Assembly (NCBI GenBank): GCA_015060165.1
Contig: SUZC01000003.1
Span: 124,001-188,000 of the forward strand
Length of the DNA stretch: 64,000 nt
DNA from: Rikenellaceae bacterium
GTDB taxonomy: Bacteria > Bacteroidota > Bacteroidia > Bacteroidales > Rikenellaceae
Direction: 5' to 3'
Of the stretch, positions 1 through 9,573 are shown piece by piece. The first letter of the stretch is position 1. Each line of letters starts with the position of its first letter. The position numbers and the translations under genes are program-made. The notes beneath the pieces were generated by a model. The model was not told the origin of the DNA, did no database searches, and saw nothing but the letters and a program-made list of their open reading frames with translations.

Positions 1-1
1 A

Positions 2-814
2 ATGAAGGCTCGCAATGTCTATTTCTTGATGGGTCACGATAAGGAACTACTTGAAAATAAGGATTTTACTACGATGTTTGCCAATGCTATAAAGTGGGCA
101 TCGGGTCCGGCAAATTGGTTTCCGCGTTTTAGGGTGCTGATTCATCATAATCGCTATGTTGAGCAGGCCCACCGCGAGTTTGCCGAGGATGGAATCCGAT
201 TCTTCCGCGATATGACTATTGGTGATGGTCTGGTTGTGGACGTGACCGACAAAATGGAGGATTTCAACGACGAGAAGTTGCGCTCGTACCATCTGGTTAT
301 CTCGTTGAATGATAATCCTGGTCGTACGCCCGAGCAACGTGCTGCATTTGAGCAATATATGAAGAGTGGAGGTGCATGGTTAGGATTCCATTCGGCTGGT
401 TATAACGACCGTAGTACAAGGTGGCCGTGGTTTGTCGATTTTCTAGGCGGGGCGGTGTTCCATCGTAATAATTGGCCTCCACAGTCGGCTAAGCTTGTGA
501 TTGATGATGTGCGTCATCCCGTAACCAAGGGTATGCCACGTTCCTATATCTCGCCGCAGAATGAGTGGTATCAGTTTAAGCCGAGCCCTCGCGAGAGAAA
601 AAATGTGAAGGTGTTGGTTTCGCTCTCGCCTGATAACTATCCTATCGGCTTTAAGGATACGGTGACCGAGGGAGATTTTCCGGTGGTGTGGTCGAATACC
701 GATTACAATATGATTTATATGAATATGGGCCACGGAACGCGAATCTTTGTCGATCCGACGCAGAATTATCTTATCTATAATGCTTTGCGTTGGTTGATGC
801 GTGAGCGGTTTTAG
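2..814 (+). CDS. ThuA-like domain protein (5' partial)
   Basis: The 270 visible residues read as a ThuA-like (trehalose-utilisation, glutamine-amidotransferase-fold) protein: an early segment LMGHDKELLE, a central strand VISLNDNPGRTPEQR, then GGAWLGFHSAG, where family members carry their conserved G-x-H segment, and a late VVWSNTDYNMIYMNMGHG. In Bacteroidales such proteins often accompany DUF1080 and Gfo/Idh/MocA proteins in glycoside utilisation, and both occur at 6.8-10.9 kb here. The first ATG lies at base 2, so an upstream signal peptide or start is probably cut off by the window edge. The exact reaction is unknown. A hairpin terminator follows the stop. Confidence 0.7.
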   Translation: MKARNVYFLMGHDKELLENKDFTTMFANAIKWASGPANWFPRFRVLIHHNRYVEQAHREFAEDGIRFFRDMTIGDGLVVDVTDKMEDFNDEKLRSYHLVISLNDNPGRTPEQRAAFEQYMKSGGAWLGFHSAGYNDRSTRWPWFVDFLGGAVFHRNNWPPQSAKLVIDDVRHPVTKGMPRSYISPQNEWYQFKPSPRERKNVKVLVSLSPDNYPIGFKDTVTEGDFPVVWSNTDYNMIYMNMGHGTRIFVDPTQNYLIYNALRWLMRERF

Positions 815-831
815 ATGAGTCAGGAGTAAGT

Positions 832-867
832 GGGGCGATGACCGAGCGGTTGTCGCCCTATTTTTTT
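832..867 (+). terminator. Rho-independent terminator after ThuA-like gene
   Basis: GGGCGA pairs with TCGCCC, with an inner ACCG/CGGT stem, followed by a run of seven T. It sits 18 bases after the stop of the ThuA-like gene. Confidence 0.75.
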
Positions 868-934
868 ATTTTCACCACCACCTCCAACCCTTACATTTCC
901 AAAAAAGTGGCTATAAAAATGGCTGGAAAATAAT

Positions 935-959
935 AAAGGCGCTGATAATCAGCGCCTTT
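935..959 (-). terminator. Terminator of tRNA-Glu (symmetrical hairpin)
   Basis: An 11-base-pair hairpin (AAAGGCGCTGA with TCAGCGCCTTT) lies directly downstream of the minus-strand tRNA. The T-rich side on the minus strand runs towards lower coordinates; the hairpin could also act on the plus strand. Confidence 0.75.
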
Positions 960-961
960 TG

Positions 962-1033
962 TAGTGGATAGGGGATTCGAACCCCTATGTCATGCGTGAG
1001 AGGCATGTATCCTAGCCCTTAGATGAATCCACC
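962..1033 (-). tRNA. tRNA-Glu (anticodon CUC)
   Basis: The minus strand folds as a 72-nt cloverleaf. The acceptor stem is GGTGGAT/ATCCACT with one G-U pair and discriminator A. The D arm is ATCTAAGGGCTAGGAT, the anticodon stem CATGC/GCATG holds loop CTCTCAC (anticodon CTC at plus 998-1000), and the T arm contains GGTTCGAATCC. No CCA is encoded. The layout matches bacterial tRNA-Glu. A consensus Bacteroidetes promoter lies 18 bases upstream. Confidence 0.93.
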
Positions 1034-1050
1034 ATTGTTGTTTCGTGGTG

Positions 1051-1081
1051 CAAATATAGGGCAAAAAAATGATTCTGCAAA
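1051..1081 (-). promoter_or_regulatory. Promoter of tRNA-Glu
   Basis: On the minus strand TTTG, a 19-base spacer and TATATTTG match the Bacteroidetes sigma-ABfr consensus TTTG-N19-TANNTTTG exactly, just upstream of the tRNA 5' end. Confidence 0.85.
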
Positions 1082-1141
1082 TTTTTTTCAAAAAAAAACA
1101 TCAAAAGCCTATTTTTTTTGCCCTATATGCCCTTCGATACC

Positions 1142-2461
1142 CTATTTTTCGAGGTAATCGAGTATGTTGCCGCTAATCTGCATCAGCGATATTTCGCACA
1201 ATTTGGTATTGTACTCGGCCGTCAGGATTCGCTCCTCGGCATCGAGCAGACTCTTCTGAGCCTCGCGCATATCAATACCGGGCAGGTCACCCAACAAATA
1301 ACGCTCCATTGCGATATTGTAGTTCTCCTTGGCAGCAATCAGATTCTCCTTTTCAAGCTTTATAACCTCCAAATTGTTACAGTATGCCTGCCAGAAGTTA
1401 GCCAAATCGGCCATCAATGACTGATGTAGCTGCTCTTTGTTGTATTGTGCATTCTCGATTTCGATGCGGGCATTCTGTTGTTCACGACGGCGATTGCCAT
1501 CAAAGATTGTGAATCCGAGCTTCAAACCCACATTTGGACCCAATGTACCACGTGTTTTGGTTACTCCCTTGGCAAAGTGGTTGTGGGTATATCCGTAGCC
1601 GGCTACTAAGTTGAGGTAGGGGTAATTGCGTGCTTGTACAGCTTTAAGATCCAACTCCGAGATAGCAGAGTTGTGGTCGGCAATCAGCAACGACACGTTT
1701 GTGGTGGCTGTCTGCTCGCGCAATTCGTCCCATTGCAATGAGCCGTTAACCTCGATAACCGAGTCACGAGCCACGCAACGCTCGTCGATGGCCTGGTTGG
1801 CCATAAGTTCGTTGATGCGGATACGCGAGGCTGTGACACGCTCTTGCTGCGACATATATTGTGACGAGTCGGCATTGAAGTCGACCTTAGCCTGCAACAA
1901 ATCCAATCGAGAGAAGTCTCCAATCTGATAACGAGCCTCGGTGATACGCAATCGCTCGCGCGAGAGAGCTACAGCATAACGATAGTTCTTCAATCGCAAT
2001 GTCTGCTGAATCAAGTTGTAGTACTCGGCTGTCAGGTTTGCTACGAAATCCTCAATCGTGAGGCGGGTCTGCAACTTACCCATCTGTTCCAGCTCGCGTA
2101 ACTTTTTGAGGTTGGTTCTCACACGCATACCATCGAACAGAGTCCAGTTGAGCGACAATCCCACGTCGAGAGTCTGGTCGTACGATGCCTCGTCAACCAT
2201 CTTCTCGCCTTCGCGTGGTGTTGTCTCGGTGCGGTCGGCCGAGCCGGCGTAGCCTGCCGAGAGCCCCAACGATGGCAACATACCGGCGTTGGCGGCTGTT
2301 GCGTTGTTGCTACTTATGCGCTCGTCGTTGCGAACGATAAGAATGTCGTAGTTTTGTTTAAGGCCCACCTCAAGGCACTCTTTGAGCGAGAGAACCTTCT
2401 GTTGCGCCATAATAGGGGTAATGGTGCAGAGGGCCAATATGATTGAAAAAATATATCTCAT
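1142..2461 (-). CDS. TolC-family outer membrane efflux protein
   Basis: This 439-aa protein has a signal peptide (MRYIFSIILALCTITPIMAQ) and two repeats of long alpha-helical segments typical of OEP/TolC proteins, for example LSLKECLEVGLKQNYDILI at the N-terminus and a second LDLKAVQARNYPYLNLVAGYGY near residue 270. It should form the trimeric outer-membrane exit duct of the pump encoded by the two genes upstream. It is the last gene of a three-gene operon, 9 bases after the RND transporter stop. Confidence 0.93.
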   Translation of the reverse strand: MRYIFSIILALCTITPIMAQQKVLSLKECLEVGLKQNYDILIVRNDERISSNNATAANAGMLPSLGLSAGYAGSADRTETTPREGEKMVDEASYDQTLDVGLSLNWTLFDGMRVRTNLKKLRELEQMGKLQTRLTIEDFVANLTAEYYNLIQQTLRLKNYRYAVALSRERLRITEARYQIGDFSRLDLLQAKVDFNADSSQYMSQQERVTASRIRINELMANQAIDERCVARDSVIEVNGSLQWDELREQTATTNVSLLIADHNSAISELDLKAVQARNYPYLNLVAGYGYTHNHFAKGVTKTRGTLGPNVGLKLGFTIFDGNRRREQQNARIEIENAQYNKEQLHQSLMADLANFWQAYCNNLEVIKLEKENLIAAKENYNIAMERYLLGDLPGIDMREAQKSLLDAEERILTAEYNTKLCEISLMQISGNILDYLEK

Positions 2462-2470
2462 AGTAGAGTC

Positions 2471-5400
2471 TTAGTTTTTCGATTTCTTACTTCTGTCGGT
2501 CGATACGTAGGTGTAGATGGCAGGTACGATGTAGAGCGTTAGGATGGTCGATACAATCATACCTCCCACAACGGCGACACCCATCGCGATACGGCCATTA
2601 GCACCCTCACCCGATGCGTAGGTCAAGGGCAAAAGGCCCAAGATAGTCGATGCACTTGTCATCAAAATCGGTCGCATACGCTGCAAAGCCGACTGCTCGA
2701 TAGCATCCCACATCTTCTCGCCTTGCTCCTGCTTCTGGTTGGCGAACTCCACGATAAGGATACCGTTCTTGGCAACCAATCCGATAAGCATAATGATACC
2801 AATCTGGCTGAAAATGTTCATCGTCTGGCCTGTGAGCGACATAAATATCAATGCACCGGCAATAGCCAACGGCACGGTAAGCATAATCACAAGCGGATCC
2901 TTGAAACTCTCGAACTGCGCAGCCAAAATCAGGTAGATAAGCAAGATGGCCAGCAAGAATGCGAACATCAAGCTAGATGAACTTTCGCGGAACTCCTTTG
3001 AATCTCCTGTCAGTGCTGTACGGAAATCGTCGGGAAGCACCTCGGCTGCTATGCGGTCCATCTCCTCCAAACCATCGCCGATAGTCTTTCCCTTAGCCAA
3101 TCCGGCAGAGATGGTAGCCGAGAGGAAACGGTTGTAGTGGTAGAGCTGCGGCGGAGCTACATTCTCCTCCAACTCGACAAGGTTGTCCATCTGAATCATC
3201 TCGCCTGTACCACTACGCAAGTAGATTGATTTGAGGTTGGCAGGCTTATTACGTTGCTGGCGATTAATCTCGGCCAGAATCTCGTACTGCTTACCATTCA
3301 TATAGAAGTAACCCATTCGCTGACCACTCAATCCATATTGAAGGGTCTGAGCAATGTCGCGCGTCGATACGCCAAGCAGGTTGGCTTTGTCACGGTTGAT
3401 TGTGATGCGGGCCTCGGGCTTACTGAACTTCAAGTTAACGTCGGCCATCTGGAACACAGGACTCTCGTAGACCTTCTGCATAAATTTGGGAAGCACCTCC
3501 TCCAGGCGGTCGATTGTAGTGGCCTGCAATACATACTGCACAGGCATACCTCCACGGCGACTACCGAATGTGGCCTGCTGCTGTACGAAGGCTCGAGCTT
3601 TGGTCTGTTTACGCACTGCGCGCGAGATCTCATCGGCCATATCCATCTGTGAGCGTTCACGAGTGGCGATATCCTCCAATGCAATCTGGATGTTACCACG
3701 TCCGCTACTTACACGAGCTGTCACGTAGCGAGTCTCGGGTACGAGTGAATCGACCAGGCGGTTGATACTCTCGGTATAATCACGCATATATTCGTAGGTA
3801 GCACCCTCCGTACCGCTTGTGTTGATTGAGATTTGCGAGCGGTCCTCCAACGGAGCAAGCTCGGCAGGAATTGTACTCCACAACCATACGATGACTCCCA
3901 TCATCACTGCCGTAATGGGCAGAGCTATCCAGCGGCGCTTGAGGAATGCAGAGAGCGTACGACTATAAAAATTATTAAGTCCCACAAAGAATGGTTCGGT
4001 CTTGTTGTAGAACCAACTCTGCTTCTGCTTCTTAACCAAAATCTTCGATGCCAGCATCGGAGTTACGGTGAGGGCGGCAAATGTAGAGATAATCACAGCT
4101 CCCGAAATCACCAAACTAAACTCGATGAAGAGTTTACCCGTCATACCCTCCATAAAGACAATAGGGAAGAATACTGCCAAGAGGGTAATTGAAGTCGAAA
4201 GTACGGCGAAGAAGATCTCCTTTGCTCCGTCGATACCTGCCTCAAAGGGCGACATTCCTCGCTCGATTCGGATGTAGATGTTCTCGGTCATAACGATAGC
4301 ATCGTCGACAACCAATCCCACCGACAACACCACCGCCAACATCGTAAGCACGTTGATGGAGAATCCCGCGATGTACATAAAGAAGAATGTACCGATAAGT
4401 GAAACCGGAATTACGATACACGGGATGAGCGTTACGCGGAAGTTGCGAAGGAATAGGAAGATGATGATAACCACCAAGATAAATGCCTCGTAGACGGTAT
4501 CTTTAACCTCCTTGATCGATGCGCGGATAAATCGTGTATTATCAAAACCGTAGCTTAGTTTCACATCCTCGGGCAGGTCCTTACGCATCTGCTCGACACG
4601 CTCATACACTGCATCGGCAATATCGATGTGGTTTGCTCCTGGCTGTGGTACAACAACTACACCCACCATCGGTACTCCGTTCATCTTCATATAACTTCGG
4701 ATATCCTGTGGGCCCAACTCGGCACGGCCGATATCGCTCACGCGGATAATTCGGGTCTCATCCTCCTTGATAACCAAGTCGTTGAACTCCTTGGCGGTGT
4801 GCATAAGTCCCATTGTACGGATGGTAAGCTCGGTGGTGTTACCCTCGATACTTCCCGATGGAAGCTCGACATTCTCTCTATCAAGAGCGCTCTTCACGTC
4901 GATAGGAGTGATTCCGTGGCCCGCCATCTTCTCTGGATCGAGCCATATACGCATCGAGTAGCGTTTCTCACCCCAAATCTGTACGGCACTTACGTCGCTG
5001 ATGGTCTGCAACTGCTCCTTGATGGTAAGGTCGGCAATCTCGCTGATCTCCAAAAGTGAGCGTTTGTCACTCTGTACAGCCACCATCAAGATAGGCATCG
5101 CATCGGCATCGGCCTTCGACACGGTCGGGGGGTCGCAGTCACGTGGCAGGAATCGTTGTGCACGCGACACCTTGTCACGTACGTCGTTGGCCGCGGTCTC
5201 CAAATCGACCGACAACTCAAACTCTACCGTTACACGGCTCGAACCCTGCGAGCTGACACTCGACAGAGAGCGGATACCAGGAATACCATTGATGTTCTGC
5301 TCCAACGGCTCGGTAATCTGGTTCTCGATTACATCGGCATTTGCTCCCGGATATGAGCAGCTCACCGAGATAATAGGGTTATCGACGCTGGGGTACTCTC

Positions 5401-5503
5401 TAACACCCAGATAGCTGTAGCCAATCACACCGAAGATGACGACAATAAGCGTCATCACCGTTGCAAGCACAGGTCGTCGAATACTAAGTTCGGATACGTT
5501 CAT
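2471..5503 (-). CDS. RND family efflux transporter, inner membrane pump (HAE1 type)
   Basis: At 1010 aa this is a full-length AcrB/MexF-like proton-driven exporter. It opens with the family signature SELSIRRPVLATVMTLIVV, has two large periplasmic loops, and carries the paired aspartates of the proton relay in GLVVDDAIVMTENI near residue 400. TM clusters occur near residues 335-475 and 860-1000. Substrates cannot be read from sequence; drugs, bile salts or other amphipathic compounds are plausible. It starts 17 bases after the adaptor gene and is followed by the TolC-like gene, so all three parts of a tripartite pump are made together. Confidence 0.95.
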   Translation of the reverse strand: MNVSELSIRRPVLATVMTLIVVIFGVIGYSYLGVREYPSVDNPIISVSCSYPGANADVIENQITEPLEQNINGIPGIRSLSSVSSQGSSRVTVEFELSVDLETAANDVRDKVSRAQRFLPRDCDPPTVSKADADAMPILMVAVQSDKRSLLEISEIADLTIKEQLQTISDVSAVQIWGEKRYSMRIWLDPEKMAGHGITPIDVKSALDRENVELPSGSIEGNTTELTIRTMGLMHTAKEFNDLVIKEDETRIIRVSDIGRAELGPQDIRSYMKMNGVPMVGVVVVPQPGANHIDIADAVYERVEQMRKDLPEDVKLSYGFDNTRFIRASIKEVKDTVYEAFILVVIIIFLFLRNFRVTLIPCIVIPVSLIGTFFFMYIAGFSINVLTMLAVVLSVGLVVDDAIVMTENIYIRIERGMSPFEAGIDGAKEIFFAVLSTSITLLAVFFPIVFMEGMTGKLFIEFSLVISGAVIISTFAALTVTPMLASKILVKKQKQSWFYNKTEPFFVGLNNFYSRTLSAFLKRRWIALPITAVMMGVIVWLWSTIPAELAPLEDRSQISINTSGTEGATYEYMRDYTESINRLVDSLVPETRYVTARVSSGRGNIQIALEDIATRERSQMDMADEISRAVRKQTKARAFVQQQATFGSRRGGMPVQYVLQATTIDRLEEVLPKFMQKVYESPVFQMADVNLKFSKPEARITINRDKANLLGVSTRDIAQTLQYGLSGQRMGYFYMNGKQYEILAEINRQQRNKPANLKSIYLRSGTGEMIQMDNLVELEENVAPPQLYHYNRFLSATISAGLAKGKTIGDGLEEMDRIAAEVLPDDFRTALTGDSKEFRESSSSLMFAFLLAILLIYLILAAQFESFKDPLVIMLTVPLAIAGALIFMSLTGQTMNIFSQIGIIMLIGLVAKNGILIVEFANQKQEQGEKMWDAIEQSALQRMRPILMTSASTILGLLPLTYASGEGANGRIAMGVAVVGGMIVSTILTLYIVPAIYTYVSTDRSKKSKN

Positions 5504-5520
5504 ACTATTCTGGGTGCAAA

Positions 5521-6591
5521 TTATTGAACATTATCAAGTTTTACGGGCAAATCCTCGCGCAACTGCAAAGTTCCCGATGTGATGATTGTATCGCCGAGCT
5601 CCAGACCCTCGATAATCTGAATTTGTGAAGCCGTTCTGAGACCTGTCTTTACGCTTACAGCTTTGGCTTTGCCACCTACGTACTTGTAGACCTTATCAAC
5701 TCCCATCTCGGGCACGATGGCCTCGGTTGGGATGGCGATTGCATCGGGGATATCCTGCATCTGAATCTTTGCCGATACGAAACGGCCCGGCATAAGGCGA
5801 CCGTTACGGTTGGGGTAGGTGGCACGCACAGCCATCATTCGTGTCGATGCATCAACCTCCGACTCCTTGGCATAGACTGTTGCATCGAAGGTCTCGTTGA
5901 TACCCTCGACAGTGAATTTCAGCGGTGTGCCCTTCTTGATCTGGTCGGCATATCGCTCAGGAATAAACATATCAATCTTCAGCGGAGATATCTTTGTGAG
6001 TTTAGCCACAACAACGTTCGATGTGGCGTAGGCACCTTCGCTGACGTTACGAAGACCGATAACGCCATCAAACGGAGCGCGAAGCTCGGTGAGGGCGATA
6101 TTCTGCTTTACAATGTCGATATCGGCATTCAGCATCGCCAACTCGGTGCGGGCCTGCTCGAAAGCCTCCTGGCTGACCGCATCCTTCTTGAGCAGTGTAC
6201 TCTGGCGGTATACGCGGTCGTTGGCGAGTTTCAGCTGCGCCTCGTGACGTGATAGCTGGGCAACAAGCGGTTTGTCGTTTACCTTTGCCAGAAGTTCGCC
6301 CTTGCGTACTGCACTTCCCTCCTGGAAATTAATCTCAACAATCTTTCCCGAAGTCTCGAATGTCAGATCGACCTCCTCATCAGGCAGTAAGTTACCCACC
6401 ATCGATAGCTCATCGGTGAGCTTCTGTGTCTTGATGACCAAACCATTTACGTTGAGGATATTTTTCTTTGCAGAGGTTGCGGCTGGAGCCTCGGCCTCGG
6501 CCGACTTACTATGGCTATAGTATTTGTAGCCTCCCACAACTAAACAGAAACCTGCTATAACGGCAGCAGTGATAATCCATTTCTTCTTCAT
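5521..6591 (-). CDS. RND efflux periplasmic adaptor (membrane fusion protein)
   Basis: This 356-aa protein has an N-terminal membrane anchor (IITAAVIAGFCLVVGGYKYY) followed by a lipoyl-type domain (EVDLTFETSGKIVEINFQEGSAVRKGELLAKV), a coiled-coil hairpin around residues 110-165, the second lipoyl half (LRAPFDGVIGLRNVSEGAYA) and beta-barrel/membrane-proximal domains. This is the standard HlyD/AcrA-like layout. It bridges the RND pump and the TolC-like duct and is the first gene of the operon. Confidence 0.94.
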   Translation of the reverse strand: MKKKWIITAAVIAGFCLVVGGYKYYSHSKSAEAEAPAATSAKKNILNVNGLVIKTQKLTDELSMVGNLLPDEEVDLTFETSGKIVEINFQEGSAVRKGELLAKVNDKPLVAQLSRHEAQLKLANDRVYRQSTLLKKDAVSQEAFEQARTELAMLNADIDIVKQNIALTELRAPFDGVIGLRNVSEGAYATSNVVVAKLTKISPLKIDMFIPERYADQIKKGTPLKFTVEGINETFDATVYAKESEVDASTRMMAVRATYPNRNGRLMPGRFVSAKIQMQDIPDAIAIPTEAIVPEMGVDKVYKYVGGKAKAVSVKTGLRTASQIQIIEGLELGDTIITSGTLQLREDLPVKLDNVQ

Positions 6592-6625
6592 ATAGTTTAA
6601 CTTTTTGTATATGCAAACATCTTCA

Positions 6626-6633
6626 CAAAGGTA
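6626..6633 (-). promoter_or_regulatory. Possible -7 box of the RND efflux operon
   Basis: TACCTTTG on the minus strand matches TANNTTTG and lies 35 bases upstream of the adaptor start. No clear TTTG is seen at the expected -33 distance, so this is weak. Confidence 0.4.
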
Positions 6634-6738
6634 CTAAAAATGTAGTAAAAATATCTGTTCTTGTTCAATTTGTAGGGGGTGAATCGCCCAAATTGGCGGG
6701 TGAAATGCGCCCAATCGTCAGTCGATGCTTATCAAGCA

Positions 6739-6771
6739 TAAAAAAACTGCCCAGCCTTGCGGCTGAGCAGT
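6739..6771 (-). terminator. Terminator after the HEAT-DUF1080 gene
   Basis: On the minus strand ACTGCTCAGCC and GGCTGGGCAGT form a stem around a GCAA-type loop, followed by seven T. It lies 23 bases past the stop of the gene at 6794-9550 and separates it from the efflux operon. Confidence 0.85.
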
Positions 6772-6793
6772 CCTCGAATCGGAAAACCGATTA

Positions 6794-9550
6794 TTACAAC
6801 TCCTTAACGCGTACGTTACGGATCTTCAAGCCATTACCGTGACCCAAGAAACCGATACGACCCTTCTCGTTGAACAAGCCGGGGTGGTTCAAGTGGTCAA
6901 CAGTGTATGGGTTACGGCTGCTTCCATCAGGAGCAACGTTGTGACCCTTACAAGCCTTGCGGATGTTGCCATCAACGATAACCTCGCCGTTTACAGTAAC
7001 CTTGATGTTATCGCCCTTGATGCGAATCTCCTCCTGGTTCCATGTGCCCAACTCTGGAGATACAATACGCTTAGCAGGAATGATACCGTATACAGAACCG
7101 TGTACCTGGTAAGGACGCAAGTTCTTGTAGATAGGATCGTCGTGGTCCAAAATCTGGATCTCCATACCGTGGTAAGCAGCATCCTTGCCCATAATTGTGC
7201 GGATACCTACACCGTTGTTGATACCTGGACGTACGAAGCAGAACTCGAAACGAAGAACGAAGTCCTTGTAATCCTTCTTTGTGTAGAGGTTACCTGCGCT
7301 ACCGTAAGCAGCGTTTACGTTCATTGCACCGTCGATAGGCTCGTAAGCTGTGAGGTTACCCTCCCACTTGTCCATATTCTGACCGTCGAACAACATCTCG
7401 AAGCCCTCTTTCTTCTCCTCCTCTGAAAGCTCCATAATGATAGAGCGTGACTCACGAGCCTTGTTCTCAGAGATGAACTTCTCGATATCCTTGCGCTTGT
7501 AAACTGCATCGCCATCGTTCAATGTTGTTGAAACCTTCTCCAAGAGAGCCTTAACCTCAGCTGAGTAGAACTCAGGGTGCTTTGTAGCGATCTCGAGAAC
7601 TGTATTAGCAGCAGCCTGTGCAGTCTCAGCGTTGTCCATATATGTTGAAGCCAACATCATTGCAGGATATGTCTGAGTTGCAGACAATGCCTTAAGTGCG
7701 CTGTTCTGAACATTTACAGAAGGCTTAGTCTCCAAAGCGTTGCGGAAGTTCATATACTTCTGCTCAGGAGTAAGCTTCTTAGAGTTTGTAGTAAGCTGGA
7801 TGTAACGAGACAAAGCCTGATCCTTGCGCTGAGCATCGCTCTTAGCAACGTCCATCAAAGGACGAATCAAAGCGTCGTTGTTCATTGACATCATGCTCTG
7901 GAATGCCATATTCTCAACGTTACCAGCCTTGTAACCCTCCATGATAGGAGCAACTGCCTCGTTAGCACCTGTTGCAGCCAATACTGGGTAGTAGAGGTGC
8001 TTCTTAGATGACTTAGCGATGCGATCCTGAACCATCTTAACCTGATCAGCAGCAGACTTCTCGCTGATAGACTTGATGATACCTGGAGTTACAGCCTGAC
8101 CAGCCTCCAACATGTCGCACAATGTGTTGAAATCCTTCTCAGCAGCGATGTTATTCAAAGCAGCGATAGCAGCCTTGTCACCAGCCTTAGCCCAAGGAAG
8201 AACCTTCTCAACAGCAGCAGGCATACGACGCTTAGCCAAGATTGTAGTAGCGATAGACTTGTTCTTATCGCCGATAGCAGCGATGAACTCGTCGTTGATC
8301 TTACCGTTGAATGTGAGCAAGCCAGCAACCAATGCCTTGTTTACAGCCTCGCTATTCTCGTTATCCATCTTAGCAACCAAAGCCTCCAAAGCCTTATTAC
8401 CACCGATACGGCTTGCAGCAGCGATAGCAGCGCAAGCGATGTCGTCGTTAGCATTCTTAGTTGCAGTTGCAACCAAGTCAATTTGCTGTGCAACGTGGTT
8501 AGCACCAAACCAGTTCAAGATATCAACCTTAGCACCCTGGCTAGCCTTCTCGTAAGCACCAGCAACAGCTGCATAAGTGCTGTTGTCAGCAAAAGCCTCA
8601 GCAGCACGCAAAGCACCATAACGATACTCGCTATCTGGACCAGCCAACGCCTTAATTACCAATGGAGTAGCCTCCTTGCTGTGGAGCTGAACCATAAGAT
8701 CCAAACCAGCCAAGAATACGTTAGTGCGGTCGTCCTTCATCAACTTCTTAGCACCCTTCTCAGCAACCTTAGGCTCGCTCTTTGCGAGCTTGTTCAAAAG
8801 CTGCACGTATGCGCCGTAAGCGTCTGAAGTATCGAATGCATGATCAGAAGCGGCAGAAGCCTTCTCCAAAATCTTCACTGACTGTGATGAACCGCAAGAA
8901 ACCAAAGCATTGTAGATCTGGCACTTCAAAGCGTCGTCAGCACCCTCAGCCAACCAGTGGATAAGGATATTCTCAGCCTCAGGAATCTGCTTGTATGAAG
9001 CGATGTGAGCCAAGTGGATGCGAGGAGCCTTGTCGGCCTTCATAAGGTTCAAAACAACCTTCTCAGAACCCTTCATTGTAGCCAATGTACGAGCTGCGAA
9101 GTTGCCCAAATACTCGTCGCCGAGCTGAGCTGCGAACCACTCTGCGTCCTCAGCAGTTGCACAAACCTCCAAAGCAGTCATGATGAACGCCTTGTTAGGC
9201 TTGTCGCTAATCTTAGCGAAAGCGTTCTTCAAACCCTGGCGAACTGCACCACGCATAGCTGTATCCTTAGTTACGTATGCAGCAGCACCATAAATAGCGT
9301 ACTCAATAGCTGAGTTGCGAACACCCTCCTTAGCGGGCTGCAACATTGTAGCAACCATCTCAATACCCTCTGCACCTGTGCCAACCAACTCGGCAAGAAC
9401 CTCATTGTACTTAGCAGGTGTCTCAGCGGGCAACTGAGCCAAAGCGTCAGCTACGATAGTCGAAGCGACGCGATTACGAGCGTCCTGAGCGTTAATGCTT
9501 GCAAAAGGCATCACCGCCAACAGGGTCAGTAATATAAATATTCTTTTCAT
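6794..9550 (-). CDS. Secreted HEAT-repeat protein with C-terminal DUF1080 (3-keto-disaccharide hydrolase-like) domain
   Basis: The 918-aa product has a signal peptide ending near SINAQ, then about 650 residues of short helical repeats rich in Ala and Lys that read as HEAT/armadillo repeats (for example LVAKMDNENSEAVNKALVAGLL). The last 200 residues, from LSEEEKKEGFEMLFDGQNMDKWEGN, form a DUF1080 concanavalin-like domain. DUF1080 members have been linked to hydrolysis of 3-keto-glycosides. The gene follows a Gfo/Idh/MocA oxidoreductase by 23 bases, which could make the 3-keto substrate. The role of the long repeat scaffold is unknown. Codon use is strongly skewed to preferred codons, suggesting high expression (inference). 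Confidence 0.85.
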   Translation of the reverse strand: MKRIFILLTLLAVMPFASINAQDARNRVASTIVADALAQLPAETPAKYNEVLAELVGTGAEGIEMVATMLQPAKEGVRNSAIEYAIYGAAAYVTKDTAMRGAVRQGLKNAFAKISDKPNKAFIMTALEVCATAEDAEWFAAQLGDEYLGNFAARTLATMKGSEKVVLNLMKADKAPRIHLAHIASYKQIPEAENILIHWLAEGADDALKCQIYNALVSCGSSQSVKILEKASAASDHAFDTSDAYGAYVQLLNKLAKSEPKVAEKGAKKLMKDDRTNVFLAGLDLMVQLHSKEATPLVIKALAGPDSEYRYGALRAAEAFADNSTYAAVAGAYEKASQGAKVDILNWFGANHVAQQIDLVATATKNANDDIACAAIAAASRIGGNKALEALVAKMDNENSEAVNKALVAGLLTFNGKINDEFIAAIGDKNKSIATTILAKRRMPAAVEKVLPWAKAGDKAAIAALNNIAAEKDFNTLCDMLEAGQAVTPGIIKSISEKSAADQVKMVQDRIAKSSKKHLYYPVLAATGANEAVAPIMEGYKAGNVENMAFQSMMSMNNDALIRPLMDVAKSDAQRKDQALSRYIQLTTNSKKLTPEQKYMNFRNALETKPSVNVQNSALKALSATQTYPAMMLASTYMDNAETAQAAANTVLEIATKHPEFYSAEVKALLEKVSTTLNDGDAVYKRKDIEKFISENKARESRSIIMELSEEEKKEGFEMLFDGQNMDKWEGNLTAYEPIDGAMNVNAAYGSAGNLYTKKDYKDFVLRFEFCFVRPGINNGVGIRTIMGKDAAYHGMEIQILDHDDPIYKNLRPYQVHGSVYGIIPAKRIVSPELGTWNQEEIRIKGDNIKVTVNGEVIVDGNIRKACKGHNVAPDGSSRNPYTVDHLNHPGLFNEKGRIGFLGHGNGLKIRNVRVKEL

Positions 9551-9573
9551 TAGTCTCTAAGTTTTGTGGTTAA